64,000 bases of DNA from Sipunculus nudus (GCA_026874595.1 CM049318.1:46356456-46420455); one strand, 5' to 3'. Positions 11,480-24,666 are shown, counted from the stretch's first letter. Made by a program: numbers and translations. The notes: generated by a model from the letters alone, not told the origin.

Positions 11480-14400
11480 CCGGGGAGTGGGTAGTTTTTT
11501 AATCTTATTTACTGGTCGTGTTACCCAGGGTATAGTTTTACGTAGGTAGTTCTATTATCTTAATCACTGGTCGTGTTACTTAAGATACAGTTTTACGTTG
11601 GTAGTTCTATTATCTTACTTACTGGTCGTGTTACCCAGGGTATAGTTTTACGTGGGTAGTTCTATTATCTTTATTACTGGTCAGTTTTATGTTGGTAGTT
11701 CTATTATCTTACTTACTGGTCGTGTTACCCAGGGTATAGTTTTACGTAGATAGTTCTATTTTCTTAATGACTGGTCGTGCTACGTTGGGTATAGTTTACG
11801 TGGATGGTCCTATTATCTTAATTACTGATCGTGTACCCAGGGTATATAGTTTTACGTGAGTAGTTCTATTATCTTACTTACTGGTCGTGTTACCCAGGGT
11901 ATAGTTTACGTGGGTGGTTCTGTTATCTTAATTACTGTTCGTGTACCCAGGGTATAGTTTTTCGTGGGTAGTTCAATTATCTTAATTACTGGTCGTGTTA
12001 CTTAGGTTATAGTTTTACGTCGATAGTTAGTTCTATTATCCTAATTACTGGTCGCGTTACCAAGGGTATTGTTTTACGTGGATAGTTCTATTATCTTAAT
12101 TACTGGTCGTGTTATCAAGGGTATAGTTTTATGTTGGTAGTTCTATTATCTTACTTACTGGTCGTGTTACCCAGGGTATAGTTTTACGTAGATAGTTCTA
12201 TTTTCTTAATGACTGGTCGTGCTACGTTGGGTATAGTTTACGTGGGTGGTTCTCTTATCTTAATTACTGGTCGTGTACCCAGGGTATATAGTTTTACGTG
12301 AGTAGTTCTATTATCTTACTTACTGGTCGTGTTACCCAGGGTATAGTTTACGTGGGTGGTTCTGTTATCTTAATTACTGTTCGTGTACCCAGGGTATAGT
12401 TTTTCGTGGGTAGTTCAATTATCTTAATTACTGGTCGTGTTACTTAGGTTATAGTTTTACGTCGATAGTTAGTTCTATTATCCTAATTACTGGTCGCGTT
12501 ACCAAGGGTATTGTTTTACGTGGATAGTTCTATTATCTTAATTACTGGTCGTGTTATCAAGGGTATAGTTTAACGTGGGTAGTTAGTTCAATTATATTAA
12601 TTACTGGTCGTGTATTCAAGGGTATAGTTTTATGTGGGTAGTCACTTCTATTATCTTAATTACTGGTCGCGTTAACCAGGGTATAGTTTTACGTAGGTAG
12701 TTCTATTATCTTTATTACTGGTCGTGCTACGTTGGTTATAGTTTTACGTGGGTGGTTTTCTTATCTTATTTACTGGTCGTGTACCCAGGGTATAATTTTA
12801 TGTGGGTAGTACTATTATCTTAAATACTGGTCGTGTTACCCAGGGTATAGTTTTACGTAGGTAGTTCTGTTATCTTAATTACTGGTCGTGGTACTTTGGT
12901 TATAGTTTTACGTGGGTAGTTAGTTATATTATATTAATTACTGGTCGTGTACCCAGGGTATAGTTTTATGTGGGTAGTCTCTTCTTTTAATTTAATTACT
13001 GGTCGCGTAACCAAGGGTATAGTTTTACGTGGATAGTTTTATTATCTTAATTACTGATCGTGTTACCCAGGGTATAGTTTTATGTGGGTAGTCACTTCTT
13101 TTATCTTATTTACTGGTCTCGTTACCAAGGGTATAGTTTTACGTGGATTGTTCTATTATCTTAATTACTGGTCGTGTAACCAAGGGTATAGTTTTACGTG
13201 GGTAGTTAGTTCTATTATATTAATTACTGGTCGTGTAACCAAGGGTATAGTTTTATGTGGGTAGTCCTTCTATTATCTTAATTACTGGTCGCGTTTCCCA
13301 GGGTATAGTTTTACGTAGGTAGTTCTATTATCTTTATTACTGGTCGTGCTACGTTGGTTATAGTTTTACGTGGGTGGTTCTCTTATCTTATTTACTAGTC
13401 GTGTACCCAGGGTATAGTTTTATGTGGGTAGTACTATTATCTTAAATACTGGTCGTGTTACCCAGGGTATAGTTTTATGTTGGTAGTTCTATTATCTTAC
13501 TTACTGGTCGTGTTACCCAGGGTATAGTTTACGTGGGTGGTTCTGTTATCTTAATTACTGTTCGTGTACCCAGGGTATAGTTTTTCGTGGGTAGTTCAAT
13601 TATCTTAATTACTGGTCGTGTTACTTAGGTTATAGTTTTACGTCGATAGTTAGTTCTATTATCCTAATTACTGGTCGCGTTACCAAGGGTATTGTTTTAC
13701 GTGGATAGTTCTATTATCTTAATTACTGGTCGTGTTATCAAGGGTACAGTTTAACGTGGGTAGTTAGTTCTATTATATTAATTACTGGTCGTGTAACCAA
13801 GGGTATAGTTTTATGTGGGTAGTCACTTCTATTATCTTAATTACTGGTCGCGTTAACCAGGGTATAGTTTTACGTAGGTAGTTCTATTATCTTTATTACT
13901 GGTCGTGCTACGTTGGTTATAGTTTTACGTGGGTGGTTTTCTTATCATATTTACTGGTCGTGTACCCAGGGTATAGTTTTACGTGGGTAGTACTATTATC
14001 TTAAATACTGGTCGTGTTACCCAGGGTATAGTTTTACGTAGGTAGTTCTGTTATCTTAATTACTGGTCGTGCTACTTTGGTTATAGTTTCACGTGCGAGG
14101 TTCTCTTATCTTATTTACTGGTCGTGTTACCCAGGGTATTGTTTTATGTGGGTAGTCACTTCTATTAATTTAATTACTGGTCGCGTTACCAAGGGTATAG
14201 TTTTACGTGGATAGTTAGTTATATTATATTAATTACTGGTCGCGTTACCAAGGGTATAGTTTTACGTGGATTGTTCTATTATCTTAATTACTGGTCGTGT
14301 AACCAAGGGTATAGTTTTACGTGGGTAGTTAGTTCTATTATATTAATTACTGGTCGTGTAACCAAGGGTATAGTTTTATGTGGGTAGTCCTTCTATTATC

Positions 14401-15545
14401 TTAATTACTGGTCGCGTTACCCTGGGTATAGTTCTACGTAGGTAGTTCTATTATCTTTATTACTGGTCGTGCTACGTTGGTTATAGTTTTACGTGGGTGG
14501 TTCTCTAATCTTATTTACTAGTCGTGTACCCAGGGTATAGTTTTATGTGTGTAGTACTATTATCTTAAATACTGGTCGTGTTACCCAGGGTATAGTTTTA
14601 TGTTGGTAGTTCTATTATCTTACTTACTGGTCGTTTTACCTAGGGTATAGTTTTACGTAGGTAGTTCTGTTATCTTAATTACTGGTCGTGCTACGATGGG
14701 TATAGTTTTACGTGGGTGGTTCTATTATCTTGATACTGGTCGTGTTACCCAGGGTATTGTTTTACGTGGGTAGATCTATTATCTTACTAACTGGTCGTGT
14801 ACCCAGGGTATAGTTTTACGTGGGTAGTTCTATTATCTTAATTACTGGTCGTGTTACTTAGGATATAGTTTTACGTGGGTAGTTAGTTCTATTATCATAA
14901 TTACTGGTCGCGTTACCAAGGTTATAGTTTTACGTGGATAGTTCTGTTATCTTAATTACTTGTCGTGTTACCAAGGGTATAGTTTTACGTGGGTGGTTCT
15001 ATTATCTTGATTACTGGTCGTGTTACCCAGGGTATAGTTTAACGTGGGTAGTTCTATTATTTTAATTACTGATCGTAGTACTTAGGGTATAGTTTTACTT
15101 GGGTATTTCTATTATCTTAATTATGTTCGTGTTACCCAGGGTATTGTTTTACGTGGGTAGTTCTAATATCTTACTTACTGGTCGTGTTATCCAGGGTATC
15201 GTTTTACGTGGGTGGTTCTATTATCTTAATTACTGGTCGTGTTACCCAAGGTATGGTTTTACGTGGGTAGTTCTATTATCTTAATTACTGGTCGTGTTAC
15301 CCAGGGTATAGTTTTATGTTGGTAGTTCTATTATCTTTCTTACTGGTCGGGTTACCCAGGGTATAGTTTTATGTCGGTAGTTCTATTATCTTACTGGTCG
15401 TGTTACCCAGGGTATAGTTTTACGTAGGTAGTTCTGTTATCTTAATTACTGGTCGTGCTACGTTGGGTATAGTTTTACGTGGGTAGTTCTATATATTAAT
15501 AACTGGTCGTGCTACCCAGGGTATCGTTTTACCTGGGTGGTTCTG
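11480..15545. repeat. About 55-bp minisatellite, roughly 70 copies, with higher-order blocks
   Basis: A degenerate tandem array whose unit reads TTACTGGTCGTGTTACCCAG, GGTATAGTTTTACGTGGGTA, GTTCTATTATCTTAA. Variants (GTTACTTAGG, GCTACGTTGG, GTAACCAAGG) recur in order. The block beginning near 11685 is repeated near 12127, about eight units later, and parts return near 13464 and 14595. It lies in the gene A intron between exons 2 and 3. The open frames in it are products of repetition. Confidence 0.95.
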
Positions 15546-15610
15546 TTTTGCCACCAGACGACATCAGAATTTACACGGTTCGAGGATGCTTTTCACAATC
15601 CTGCACTCAC

Positions 15611-15771
15611 CTTTTCTTTTTTTCTTGCATCTGGAGATGTTGAAGTAGCGGAAGGAGTAGCCGATGAGAATGCCGGCCAGAAGCGCCGCGAAGATGCTCG
15701 ATGACATTATGATCATGTAGGTTTGTGTCTGTGGTGTACCGACCATGATGGTTGCCTTTTATTTTTGAAAC
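15611..15771 (-). CDS. Gene A exon 2: start codon and transmembrane helix
   Basis: Minus-strand exon from an acceptor (ATTTTCACAG) to a donor (AAAAG|GTGAGT). The ATG is at 15746 in good context (ACCATCATGG). An in-frame TAA lies just upstream, inside the exon, which supports this ATG as the true start. The 45 residues are a short polar N-terminus (MVGTPQTQTY), one hydrophobic segment at about residues 11-32 (IFAALLAGILIGYS) and a basic stop-transfer stretch (RCKKKRK). There is no cleavable signal peptide, so this looks like a type III single-pass protein with the N-terminus outside. Gene B's equivalent exon is clearly homologous. A 5' UTR exon should lie at higher coordinates, but I did not find it. 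Confidence 0.75.
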
Positions 15772-15804
15772 CTGTGAAAATATCTTTGATATTAACTTAC
15801 AATC

Positions 15805-15819
15805 AATCAATCAATCAGT

Positions 15820-15860
<41 letters not shown>
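15805..15860. repeat. (TCAA)n and (TA)n microsatellites
   Basis: Four AATC units followed by a run of TA dinucleotides, just upstream of gene A exon 2. Confidence 0.9.
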
Positions 15861-15861
<1 letters not shown>

Positions 15862-15924
15862 TGTGGTTGGCTTCATATTTGCGACCCAGCGACACTCCCA
15901 GCCGTCACATCCAGCATCACAAGA

Positions 15925-16180
15925 AGCGCTAACGACTAGTGATACGCCGAGCGGTCACGTCTGGTGATACGCCCATGGCAGCGGTGACGACTAGTGATAC
16001 GCCCATGGGAGCGGTCACGTCTAGTGATACGCCCATGGGAGCGGTCACGTCTAGTGATACGCCCATGGGAGCGGTCACGACTAGTGATACGCCCATGGGA
16101 GCGGTCACGTCTAGTGATACGCCCATGGCAGCGGTCACGACTAGTGATACGTCCAACGATCACGTCTAATGAAACGCCAA
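15925..16180. repeat. 30-bp minisatellite, left part
   Basis: About eight copies of a 30-bp unit (TAGTGATACGCCCATGGGAG, CGGTCACGTC). The central copies are nearly identical and the edge copies diverged. Because 30 is a multiple of 3, all frames stay open, giving spurious repeated peptides on both strands. Diverged units resume at 17290. Confidence 0.95.
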
Positions 16181-16184
16181 ACGG

Positions 16185-17285
16185 TCATAAAATGTAAATG
16201 TATTTATTTTTATATAGCTCTACATCTCAACAAATATAAGTCTTCATTTGCGCTTCACAATCTAAAAGCTGAAAATAAAACATTAAAATAGTCATGATAA
16301 AAGTTCCTGTGTCACTAAAAAAAATTAGCTTTAAAGTTAAAAGTTTGTATGACAGTACAAATCAGATATCACATAAGACTAAATAAATGTTTCGCCAGAC
16401 ATTTCTTAAAATTATTAAGAGTATCACAGTATCACAACATCTTATGTCCACCGGTAGAGAATTCCAAAACCTTGGACCTGCGACACTGAATGATCTTTCA
16501 GCATGGGTCTTCTTGGCACAAAACGGGATGAGGAGAACATTTGCAATACTAACACTTAATCTTATACCAGATCTAGATGGTTTATATGTATGCAAACAAT
16601 CTATCTGCTTCTTTCTTAACACGTTTAAATACCAGTACAAGCACGTTGTATCCTATATTAAATAGGTAGCCAATGCAGGTCCTTGAGGCACTGTGTGGCA
16701 CTGCAGTATTTACTTCTATTCAGAGTGATCCTGGCGGCAATATTTTGCACTACTTGTAATCTGTGAATGGTGCACTCTGGTAAACCACTTAGAATTGCAT
16801 TTGCATAATCCAGACGTGATAATACTAAAGCAGACATCAATATTTTACATGCCTCCAAAGTCAAATATGATCTTATATTTTTAATTCTTAAGAGATTAGG
16901 CATCGCAGCCTGACACTTAGATGCGATGTGTTTCTTGAAGTTCAACTATTGTCTAGTTGCACTCCGAGGTGTTTCACGGATTCAGACCTTAAAAAAAATC
17001 ACTGTTAACATAAGGTTTGTCCCATGTCGATTCACTAAGCATCTTCCTAGATCTAAAATAACGAATACTGTCTTAGGATTGTTCATCAGATGATGGAGTT
17101 ATTTCCTTTAGTGTATTGGTATATGTCAGAAAAAGGAAGGCACCGGCGCAGGGACCTTGTGGAACAGAAAACGTCAGGTTGTATTCCTTAGAATATTCAA
17201 TACCTACATTTACTTAACACTTCCTTGGACTGAGATAAGTCCTGAACCAATTTATTGCATTATCACAAACACCATAACACACTAA
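16185..17285 (-). mobile_element. 5'-truncated LINE (CR1/Jockey-like) inserted in the 30-bp array
   Basis: Minus-strand reverse transcriptase remnants. RT-core-like residues FSVPQGPCAGAF are near 17150-17190. A thumb/C-terminal part follows at 16945-16658 (HIASKCQAAMPNLLRIKNIR, LSRLDYANAILSGLP, RLQVVQNIAARI), and a frameshifted end at 16640-16362 (RSFSVAGPRFWNSLPVDIR). These are typical LINE C-terminal motifs. The YxDD core is missing, so the copy is internally deleted as well as truncated. The element sits between two halves of the 30-bp array. Confidence 0.8.
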
Positions 17286-17289
17286 GTAC

Positions 17290-17405
17290 ATCAAGTAACA
17301 CGTCTAGTGACACGCCCAACTGTCACGTCTAGTGATACGTCCAGCGGTCACGTCTAATGATACGCAAACGTGGTCACGTTTAGTGTTACGCCCAGCTCTC
17401 ACATC
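17290..17405. repeat. 30-bp minisatellite, right part
   Basis: Four diverged units of the array at 15925-16180 (ACGTCTAGTGACACGCCCAA, ACGTCTAGTGATACGTCCAG and so on), in the same orientation. The simplest reading is one array opened by the LINE insertion. Confidence 0.85.
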
Positions 17406-17659
17406 ATGTCAGAATAAACTCAAAATCAAAATCATTGGATGGAGTATCAGCCAATGAGAGTTGGGTTTGGTGGAAGTATAGTGCTTTGGGCTGTTCCACA
17501 TGATTACATGTAAACATATTAGCACAGCATGTATTAAGTGCTGAAATACATCAGAATAGTCAATACAGTATATATGTTTCCTTTATTATACACAGTTATA
17601 CTAATAGTCAACACAGTATATAAGTTTGCTTTATTATAAAATTATTATTATTATCAACA

Positions 17660-17664
<5 letters not shown>

Positions 17665-17710
<46 letters not shown>
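17665..17710. repeat. (TA)n microsatellite
   Basis: Run of TA dinucleotides preceded by a short ATT repeat. Confidence 0.9.
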
Positions 17711-17712
<2 letters not shown>

Positions 17713-17939
17713 AAAACAAAGAATGATTATTACTAAACATCTTCTTAACGACGGCAGACAGCAACATGCAATTAATTGTAAGGTTCTGTTACTGTATATA
17801 CATTTTCAGCTCACACTCTCGCTCACACAAGTTCGTGATTTCGTGTCACCGAACCACTAGAGATGTGAATTCGGCAACTTAAGTGATCATTTTTATATCT
17901 CGCTGGTATATATATCCAATATAATGAAAATGTCATTGA

Positions 17940-18460
17940 TCCATAGAAACCCTGTAAAGCCTGCATCTCACAGGGCTGCGACAGCTTTGCGACAATTTGC
18001 GAATGCATTTGCGAGAGAGTCTCAAAAGTGTCTTAGAACATTCGCGGCAGTTCTCAATTTCCTCGCGTGATACGCAAAGTGTTGCTAACTTGCCGCACAA
18101 ATTTTGAACATGTTTAAAAAATCTCTAAACATCGTTTCTCGCAAAATAGTCGCAGAGGCGTTGCTGGTGTCTCAAACCCGTCTCAAACATGTCTCGAACT
18201 ATTCTCAAGTCAGTTTCTGCGAATCAGAAGTGCGAGAACTGCGAGACAACTGTGAGAGGGGTTTGCGACCTATGCAACTACATTTACTGCGAATATTTGG
18301 AGATAAAAAAAAGAGAATCTGACATTCTTGGCGCGAATTGTCGTGCGAATATTTCACAAATGTCGTGCGAATGTCTTATGAACATCGAACGGCATTCGCA
18401 CGGTATACGAACAGCCGAATTTTGGGCCAAACACTCGTACGATGTTCGCAAACATGAGAG
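17940..18460. repeat. Sequence rich in TTGCGA/TCGCA motifs, probable non-autonomous element
   Basis: Dense repeats of TGCGA, GCGAG and TCGTGCGAAT with short inverted partners. An open frame at 18189-18569 runs through it, but its Cys/Arg-rich peptide comes from the GCGA motif and shows no domain. Ends could not be defined. The stretch from 18570 to 18860 has nothing recognisable. Confidence 0.35.
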
Positions 18461-18864
18461 AACAATCCGTCAACACTTACAACAGGACAGAATATATAAA
18501 CTAGATAAAAATCTTAACAATTGGCTACAAGCATACAATAGCCCAAAAATAAATTCGTTTCTCCTCTAGACATAATCCTACCACATCCTTTGTAGAAAGA
18601 GACTACCATCACATCCACTAAGCAAGCAGTCTTGTCAAGTCGGCTTGATCTTACCTTGTACCCAGTTTAATATTTAGAGACCTTAGCTTTTTCATTTCTG
18701 TCTCCTCTGAATTTCTCCTAATCTTTGGGTATAATAGTAAAAAGAAAAAAGTTAAACATTCACTTAGATATCATCTTTATCGTTGCTGAAGGAGCGCCTA
18801 GGGCGGGGGTCCCTGACTTTCTTAACTACGGCGCTCGAGCGCCTTCTTTTCCTTCATTAAAAAA

Positions 18865-19120
18865 GAGTCTGTGTATATTTTAAGTCTTTGTATATTGAAA
18901 GTCTTTGAAAATTAAAAGTCTTTTTAAGGTCTTTGTAAATTTATATCTTTGTATATTTGAAGTCTTTTTATGTGTATAGTCTTTTTTTATATTTAGTCTT
19001 TGTATATTTAAAATCTGTGTATATTTAGTCTTTTATAAGTCTTTGCATAATTAAAGTTAGTGTATGTATATTAAAAGTCATTGTATATTTAACGTCTTTT
19101 TATATTTAAAGTCTTCATTC
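18865..19120. repeat. About 17-bp degenerate array (AAAGTCTTTGTATATTT)
   Basis: Repeated AGTCTTTGTATATTTAAA-like units with many small changes. The same array type occurs inside both 6.1-kb copies (23280-23535 and 29400-29650). Between here and 19450 there is a stretch of AAACACGTTTC-like short palindromes, of which similar forms also lie near 23110-23260. Confidence 0.75.
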
Positions 19121-20218
19121 TAAAAGCTGGAGACACGTTTCGTGCATTAGTTTGAAACGCCTGTTTGTCCCCTTCTTTGAAACACGTCACAATATTCTCA
19201 ACATATTTCATTGTAAAATGTGTTTCAAATAGCTGTAAACATATTTCGAATTCAACTTAAACATGTTTTGCTATTACTCGCGTTTCAAAGCTATTTTCTG
19301 TCAAACGGTATTGTTATTTGAAACACGGTTCAAAACACGTTTTCACATGTTGGATATTGAAACATGTTTCCGAGCAAAACACCCCTGAACACGTTTTAAA
19401 TACTCATATACCTGTTTCAACTTGAAACTTCTTTATATCTTGAAACGCCTTTTTGTCCCATTTTTTAAAACACATTTTCAATGGTAAAACATGTTTTACC
19501 ATTATACTAGTTGCTATGTTTTCAGTTTAAACTGAACACAATGAGAAACAATACTTGTTGAAATTTGGTTCAAATGTTTCTTGAATTTTTTAGATCTTGT
19601 TCTTGGAGTGTACTGCATGTGGATTGACAGATAAGGAATACTTCGAAATTACGAAGTTATGATTTACTGAAGTCAGTTGAATATCAGAATCAAACATTAT
19701 TAAAACAAAATACAGTTACAGTTTCTTTCAATCTATAAATCTGTAGCCTCTTAACTTCACCTGGAACACCACACTCGCTTAGATAAGAAATAAAACCTTT
19801 AAGGTAGCAAACCGTTTGAAACCCCTATATTTAAATTCAAATCAAAAGTGGTTTATATTCATTTAAGACCCCATAAAGTATAATTACTTTAAACCTGGTA
19901 CACTAATCTTTCTTATATTATACATTTTTTTTAATTTTTCGTTCATTTTCACATGATTTTGAAACATTTAAAAAATAATTTTTAAAGGTACACTATTTTT
20001 TTACCCCTAGTAACTGTTATCCCCTTTTTTATAAACTAACATTAAACTGCATGACAATATCTTAAAATTTTTTTATATTGTTTCTTCTCTATCATGATTC
20101 TGTCTACCCAGAAACTGAAATTTTAAGTTTTTATTCAACAATTTATAGAATGAAAAAAGTTGATTACTGTTACTAGGGGCTTAAAATTGTGTGCCTTTTA
20201 AAAAAATTATATATATAT

Positions 20219-21014
20219 TGTTACGGAACCTAATATAAACAGATCACGTATGCGTGATAAACACAAATTCTGTAACGGAAATAAAAAAAAATCAGATTCT
20301 GTAACACTAGGCAGCGTGAAATGTCTATGGGAATGAATAAAGAACTCCGTGGTTATTTGTTAACAAATTACTATAATTTATTCTTAAAACAACCCTAACA
20401 TTACAAGAAACTAAATCAATACAATTATACAGTAAAACAGCGGTATAGCAACGAGTCAATACAATCACACAGAAAATAATGTATGTGTACAGTACCTGGA
20501 TACCAACACCATCACAGCGATAAGTCCTTTAAATGTAAACTCTCGGAGAATGACAGTCCAGTGGAAAGTTCTTGCAACAACCTAGAAAGTTAACTGAAGT
20601 TCAAATGCATAAAATCCAGGAGAAAGTCTTTGAACATCTATAATTGCCGCATCCGTCGGATAAGGTCCTAGAAACTCGCACACGCTCTTGCGTCCGCTGG
20701 AAAATCTGCTCTGCCCTCTCTGCTTAAACATAGCCCCTTATATACTCTTCAACCCAAGCCGGGAATTTTCCACTGCTCGAACAGTCTATAAGATCTTGCA
20801 CAATCACAGTAAACGCGCGCTTCAGGAATTCGCTAGAAAAACAGCGCTGCGTGTCTTCACACACCATGGTGTACACGTGACTCACGACCAAGCCAGCAGG
20901 ACAACATGAGTTCAACCGGTACGGATTAAACATAGAATGTAACAAGCGGCCAGGCAAGAGCGCTACAACATGAGTTACGCCCGTGTCACACAATAAAAAA
21001 GAGCACCTGTAACA
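20219..21014 (-). repeat. LTR of the Gmr1-like family, reverse orientation (copy 1)
   Basis: Reads TGTTACGGAACC to CACCTGTAACA, the reverse complement of the family LTR ends. (TA)n touches both sides. No internal element sequence is attached, so it is a solo LTR. Its orientation is opposite to the LTR at 23756. The open frames inside (20688-20909 plus, 20724-20993 minus) are LTR sequence, not genes. Confidence 0.9.
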
Positions 21015-23279
21015 ATATATATATATATGTAATTATGTATGTATAATATTAACTGAGGTTCCTTCATCACTGAGCCCATAACTTCAATTCATGTAAAACT
21101 GAAATCCAAATTAAGATTAAAAATAAATAACTCAATGCAGCGTTTTCAATCTTCTCCAACCTCTGCTCAGATGTTTAATAAATGAAATACTTCAACAGTA
21201 AATCACTGCTAATCAATTAGCTCTCAGCAAGTCACATTTAAATATATATGTATGCCAAAAATAAGGAATTTAAGTAAATCCCCTAAGGTGTATGGAATGA
21301 GCATATTTGCCCTCCCGTAAAAACAGAGGCACAGGAGGGTTTTTCAAGCATTTATTTGCTTTCGTTAGGGGAGGCAACAATGATCAAACCCTACCAGATC
21401 ATGATAAATTTAAAGTGCTTCATAATACCTAAAAAGTTTATTATGGAAGGTGCTAATATATATTAATTATAACAGGTGAGAATTTCAATCTTTTCATCTT
21501 AAATATAAACCAATAACATCAAACATAATATACCTTTATACAGAAATGAACAGGTCTGCAGGAATATATTGGTATTACGGTACAGTAAATTGGAAGAGAC
21601 TGCCAATCGCTTTGTCACATGAAATGGGTTAAAATCATAATAGCATGAAAAATCATAATTACTATACCACTGTTCTGTTTATGGTTTGAGAAAATTTTGC
21701 CATGAAGGATTTATTTTTAAGTTGTCTTTCAGTATATTGAGTGAACTAGACATTTTAAATAATTAATTTTATTGGAATTTTGAATAGATGGGTAATGTTA
21801 AATACAGAGAAGATTTGTACAATTCCTAGTGGCATCAAAGGAATGCAAATTTACCCTAAAAGGTGGTGGCATGAGGTTATTAAGGTAAATCAATTCAACT
21901 ATAATGCAAACTATAAATCATTTACAATAAATCAATACAAATCAATAGTGCAGACTACAAATATATGAGTGTACATAATATCAGTAAAACATATACAAAT
22001 AAATACTCAGAATAATTTGTATATCTTGTTTTTGCACATTGAAAGGCACTTTTACTTAAGAACAGACCCCGTACTTGTACTCGAGTGCATTAAAAATCAT
22101 GTACTTGTATTTGTACATTAAATTCTAAAGTAGCCTACTTGTACTGAGGTAGAGATGCCTTGTACTAAACTCAAGCCTGGAAAGAGGGAAATGCGTATAT
22201 TTTTTTTTCTCACAAATCCCTTAGTGTAATATTCCTCTTCTGGATATTGTTGATCTCTGGAAGGGTATTAGTCCCTCGGTGTAACAGTGAACCCAACCTC
22301 CAAAAAAACTTGGATATGCTCCTGGGTCCCGTAGTTATGGGTGCCTCCTTTTGTAGGTAAAAATCCTATAATGACGTCATCACAGTTCTCTCAAAGTCTG
22401 CCATGTCCGTTTATGGGGTTATGAAAGATGTCGCCAAGTCTACGCTTTCTTGTCATATCATGACTTGTTTGCAGGAAAATCAAATCATATAAATCAATGT
22501 TTTCCACATTAATTATATATGCATTTTCCTCTATCTACCCCTGGTGCAAAAATATTGGGCTTGTGTGCCTTGCCAATCAGTCAGCACGAAAAAAAATTTG
22601 TACAGGGACAGTAGAAGAGACTATAGCTGTATGTACCATGTGGAATTTAAAATCTGTAGGTCAAACAGTATCCAAACGCGCCGGTAAGCAGACGGACGGA
22701 CGACGGACGCAGGGTCATCGGTAGAGCTCAGTTAACATATACTTAGTTATAAGCAGCTGAAAAACAATGATATACATGGTTTTTTTTCAAATGTTTGCCA
22801 TGCATGTTATCGTCATTTCATGCATTTTAAGTCAATTGAATGGTTATGACTGAGTGAAAATAGAGGTGTTTGGAGTGAACAGCGGTAATTAACCTTTCAG
22901 TCTGTATGCAGCTTCTTCCACTTTAAATATGCGTTGAGCCCATGCTACGACTTCGTCCACTGACCATTCCTTATAACCTTATATATCCATTCACAGGTAG
23001 TTTTCCACTGTACTATAGCTTGTCCTTCAATCCGTTCCGTTTATCGCGCGTTTCCGTCATCAAATGTCCGTTAAACACCGAAAAAGGCCACACGTTCGAT
23101 TTGATTTGGAGCGAAACATGTTTAAAACGTGTGTCAAACATGTTGAGGCATATCACGCCAAAAAGAAATAAAAGTGCCGTACCACATCTTTTAAGCATGT
23201 CTCTATCTAAAACATATAATGAAGTGAGACATGTCTCAACTACTTTGAAACGGCACCTAACCCCCACTTTTGCAGTGTT

Positions 23280-23535
23280 TGCATATTTAAAGTCTATGAA
23301 TATTTAAAGTCTTTTTCAGTTCTTTGTAAATTTATATCTTTTTGTATTTAAAGTCTTTGTATATTTAGAGTCTTTGCATATTATATGTTTTTGTATATTT
23401 AAAGTCTTTGAATATTTAACGTATTTGTATATGTAAATTCTTTGTATGTTTAAAGTCTTTGCATATTTAAAGATTTTGTATAATTGAAGTCTTTGTATGT
23501 TTAATATATTTTATATTTAAAGTGTTTGTAAATCA
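23280..23535. repeat. About 17-bp degenerate array, copy 1
   Basis: Units of the form ATTTAAAGTCTTTG, as at 18865-19120, with the same orientation. Confidence 0.75.
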
Positions 23536-23755
23536 GTGAAGGATGAAGGTAGGCGTGTGACCAGAATGAAATGCCATCTCTAATTCCAGACATATCCAGA
23601 TTCATCTATGAATATTGAGCGAATCAGAGACCCCGCGGTTCCAGTCAGTCATAAGCAGTGTTGTAGTCCCGTCACCACCGTCCAAGACCTAGGCCGAGTC
23701 ACCGCGACCCGCGTCAGATGTCTCTTTTATTGTGCGCTGATGACATTCTGATTCA

Positions 23756-24513
23756 TGTTAGGCAGGCTCTCGTTTATTGTGCGCAGGAGTGCTAAATGTT
23801 ATGCCGACTTTTTCGTTGCCATGGGAGACGTGCGAGTTGGCCTGGCACCCGTGTGGGGTCTGATGTGTAGAAACACAGCGTTCTTTGTTCTAGATGTTTC
23901 AAGTCTGTTACTGTAACGTGTGTATTGTTCTTTGGGGTTTTCCATTTCTATTATTTTCGGATAAAAAGTTACAAATAGGGGCTGTGTTTAGAACCGAGAG
24001 ATGAGAGAGAAAAATATACAAGCGGACACGGAAGAGTGTGAGTCAGTTTGTGGACCTTTCCGATAATTGCAGCTCTTATATTCTTCGAACTTTGTAACAG
24101 ATTTTATTCAGTTTTCAGTTTGCCTTTGGGACTATTACCAGAACTTCACTTTCGGATATCAACAGCTTGATTTCGGGATTGAATTGGAATATTATTCTCT
24201 GAGAAGATTTATGTGAATTCTTCATCCAGATTATATGTTTTAAAGGACTTGTTGAGTCGTGACAGTGGTGGTATCCAGAAAAGCCTAGGATCACTCTGGT
24301 ACTATACATTTTTATTGTTTTACTGTGTAATTGTATTGAGTGTATTGTAATGTTAGGATTGTTTTAAGAATAAATTATAATTATTTTTAACAAAAAAACA
24401 CTGACTACTTTATTCATTCCCCTAGACATTTCACGCTGATTTTGTTTTATCTCATTAACAAAATTTATGCTCGTCACGACTACGTGAATTGTTTGTTATT
24501 AGGTTCCGTAACA
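23756..24513 (+). repeat. 5' LTR of a truncated Gmr1-like element (copy 1)
   Basis: Starts TGTTAGGCAGGCTCTCGTTTATTGTGCG, a diverged version of TGTTACAGGTGCCC..TTTATTGTGTG, and ends AGGTTCCGTAACA. A primer-binding-site-like stretch follows (TGTGGGCTTGTCCGGGA, 24520-24536) and then gag, so this is a 5' LTR. It lacks the GCCTAGTGTGAC segment near the 3' end that copy 2 keeps. Confidence 0.85.
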
Positions 24514-24666
24514 TAAAACTGTGGGCTTGTCCGGGAGGCTTAATATTTTTGAAAATTTATTAGGCCTTGACCTAGACACATTGTTTACATTACATTGTTA
24601 ACAAGATTTATCTTAGTTTTTTTTATGTTTTTTTTTTTTTTTTTGTTATTATTTTAACATTTTAAC

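Noticed and set aside
15929-16197. Four overlapping open frames with repeated peptides (VTAPMGVSLD, RDRSHGRIT)
   Set aside because: They come from a 30-bp tandem repeat, which keeps every frame open. There is no start context or splice site.
18189-18569. 126-aa Cys-rich frame (CENCETTVRGVCDLCNYIYC)
   Set aside because: The cysteines arise from repeated TGCGA/GCGAAC DNA motifs. There is no recognisable zinc-finger spacing and the surrounding DNA is repetitive.
20688-20993. 73-aa frame and minus-strand partner, both repeated at 26783-27202
   Set aside because: They lie entirely inside reverse-oriented LTRs of the Gmr1-like family.
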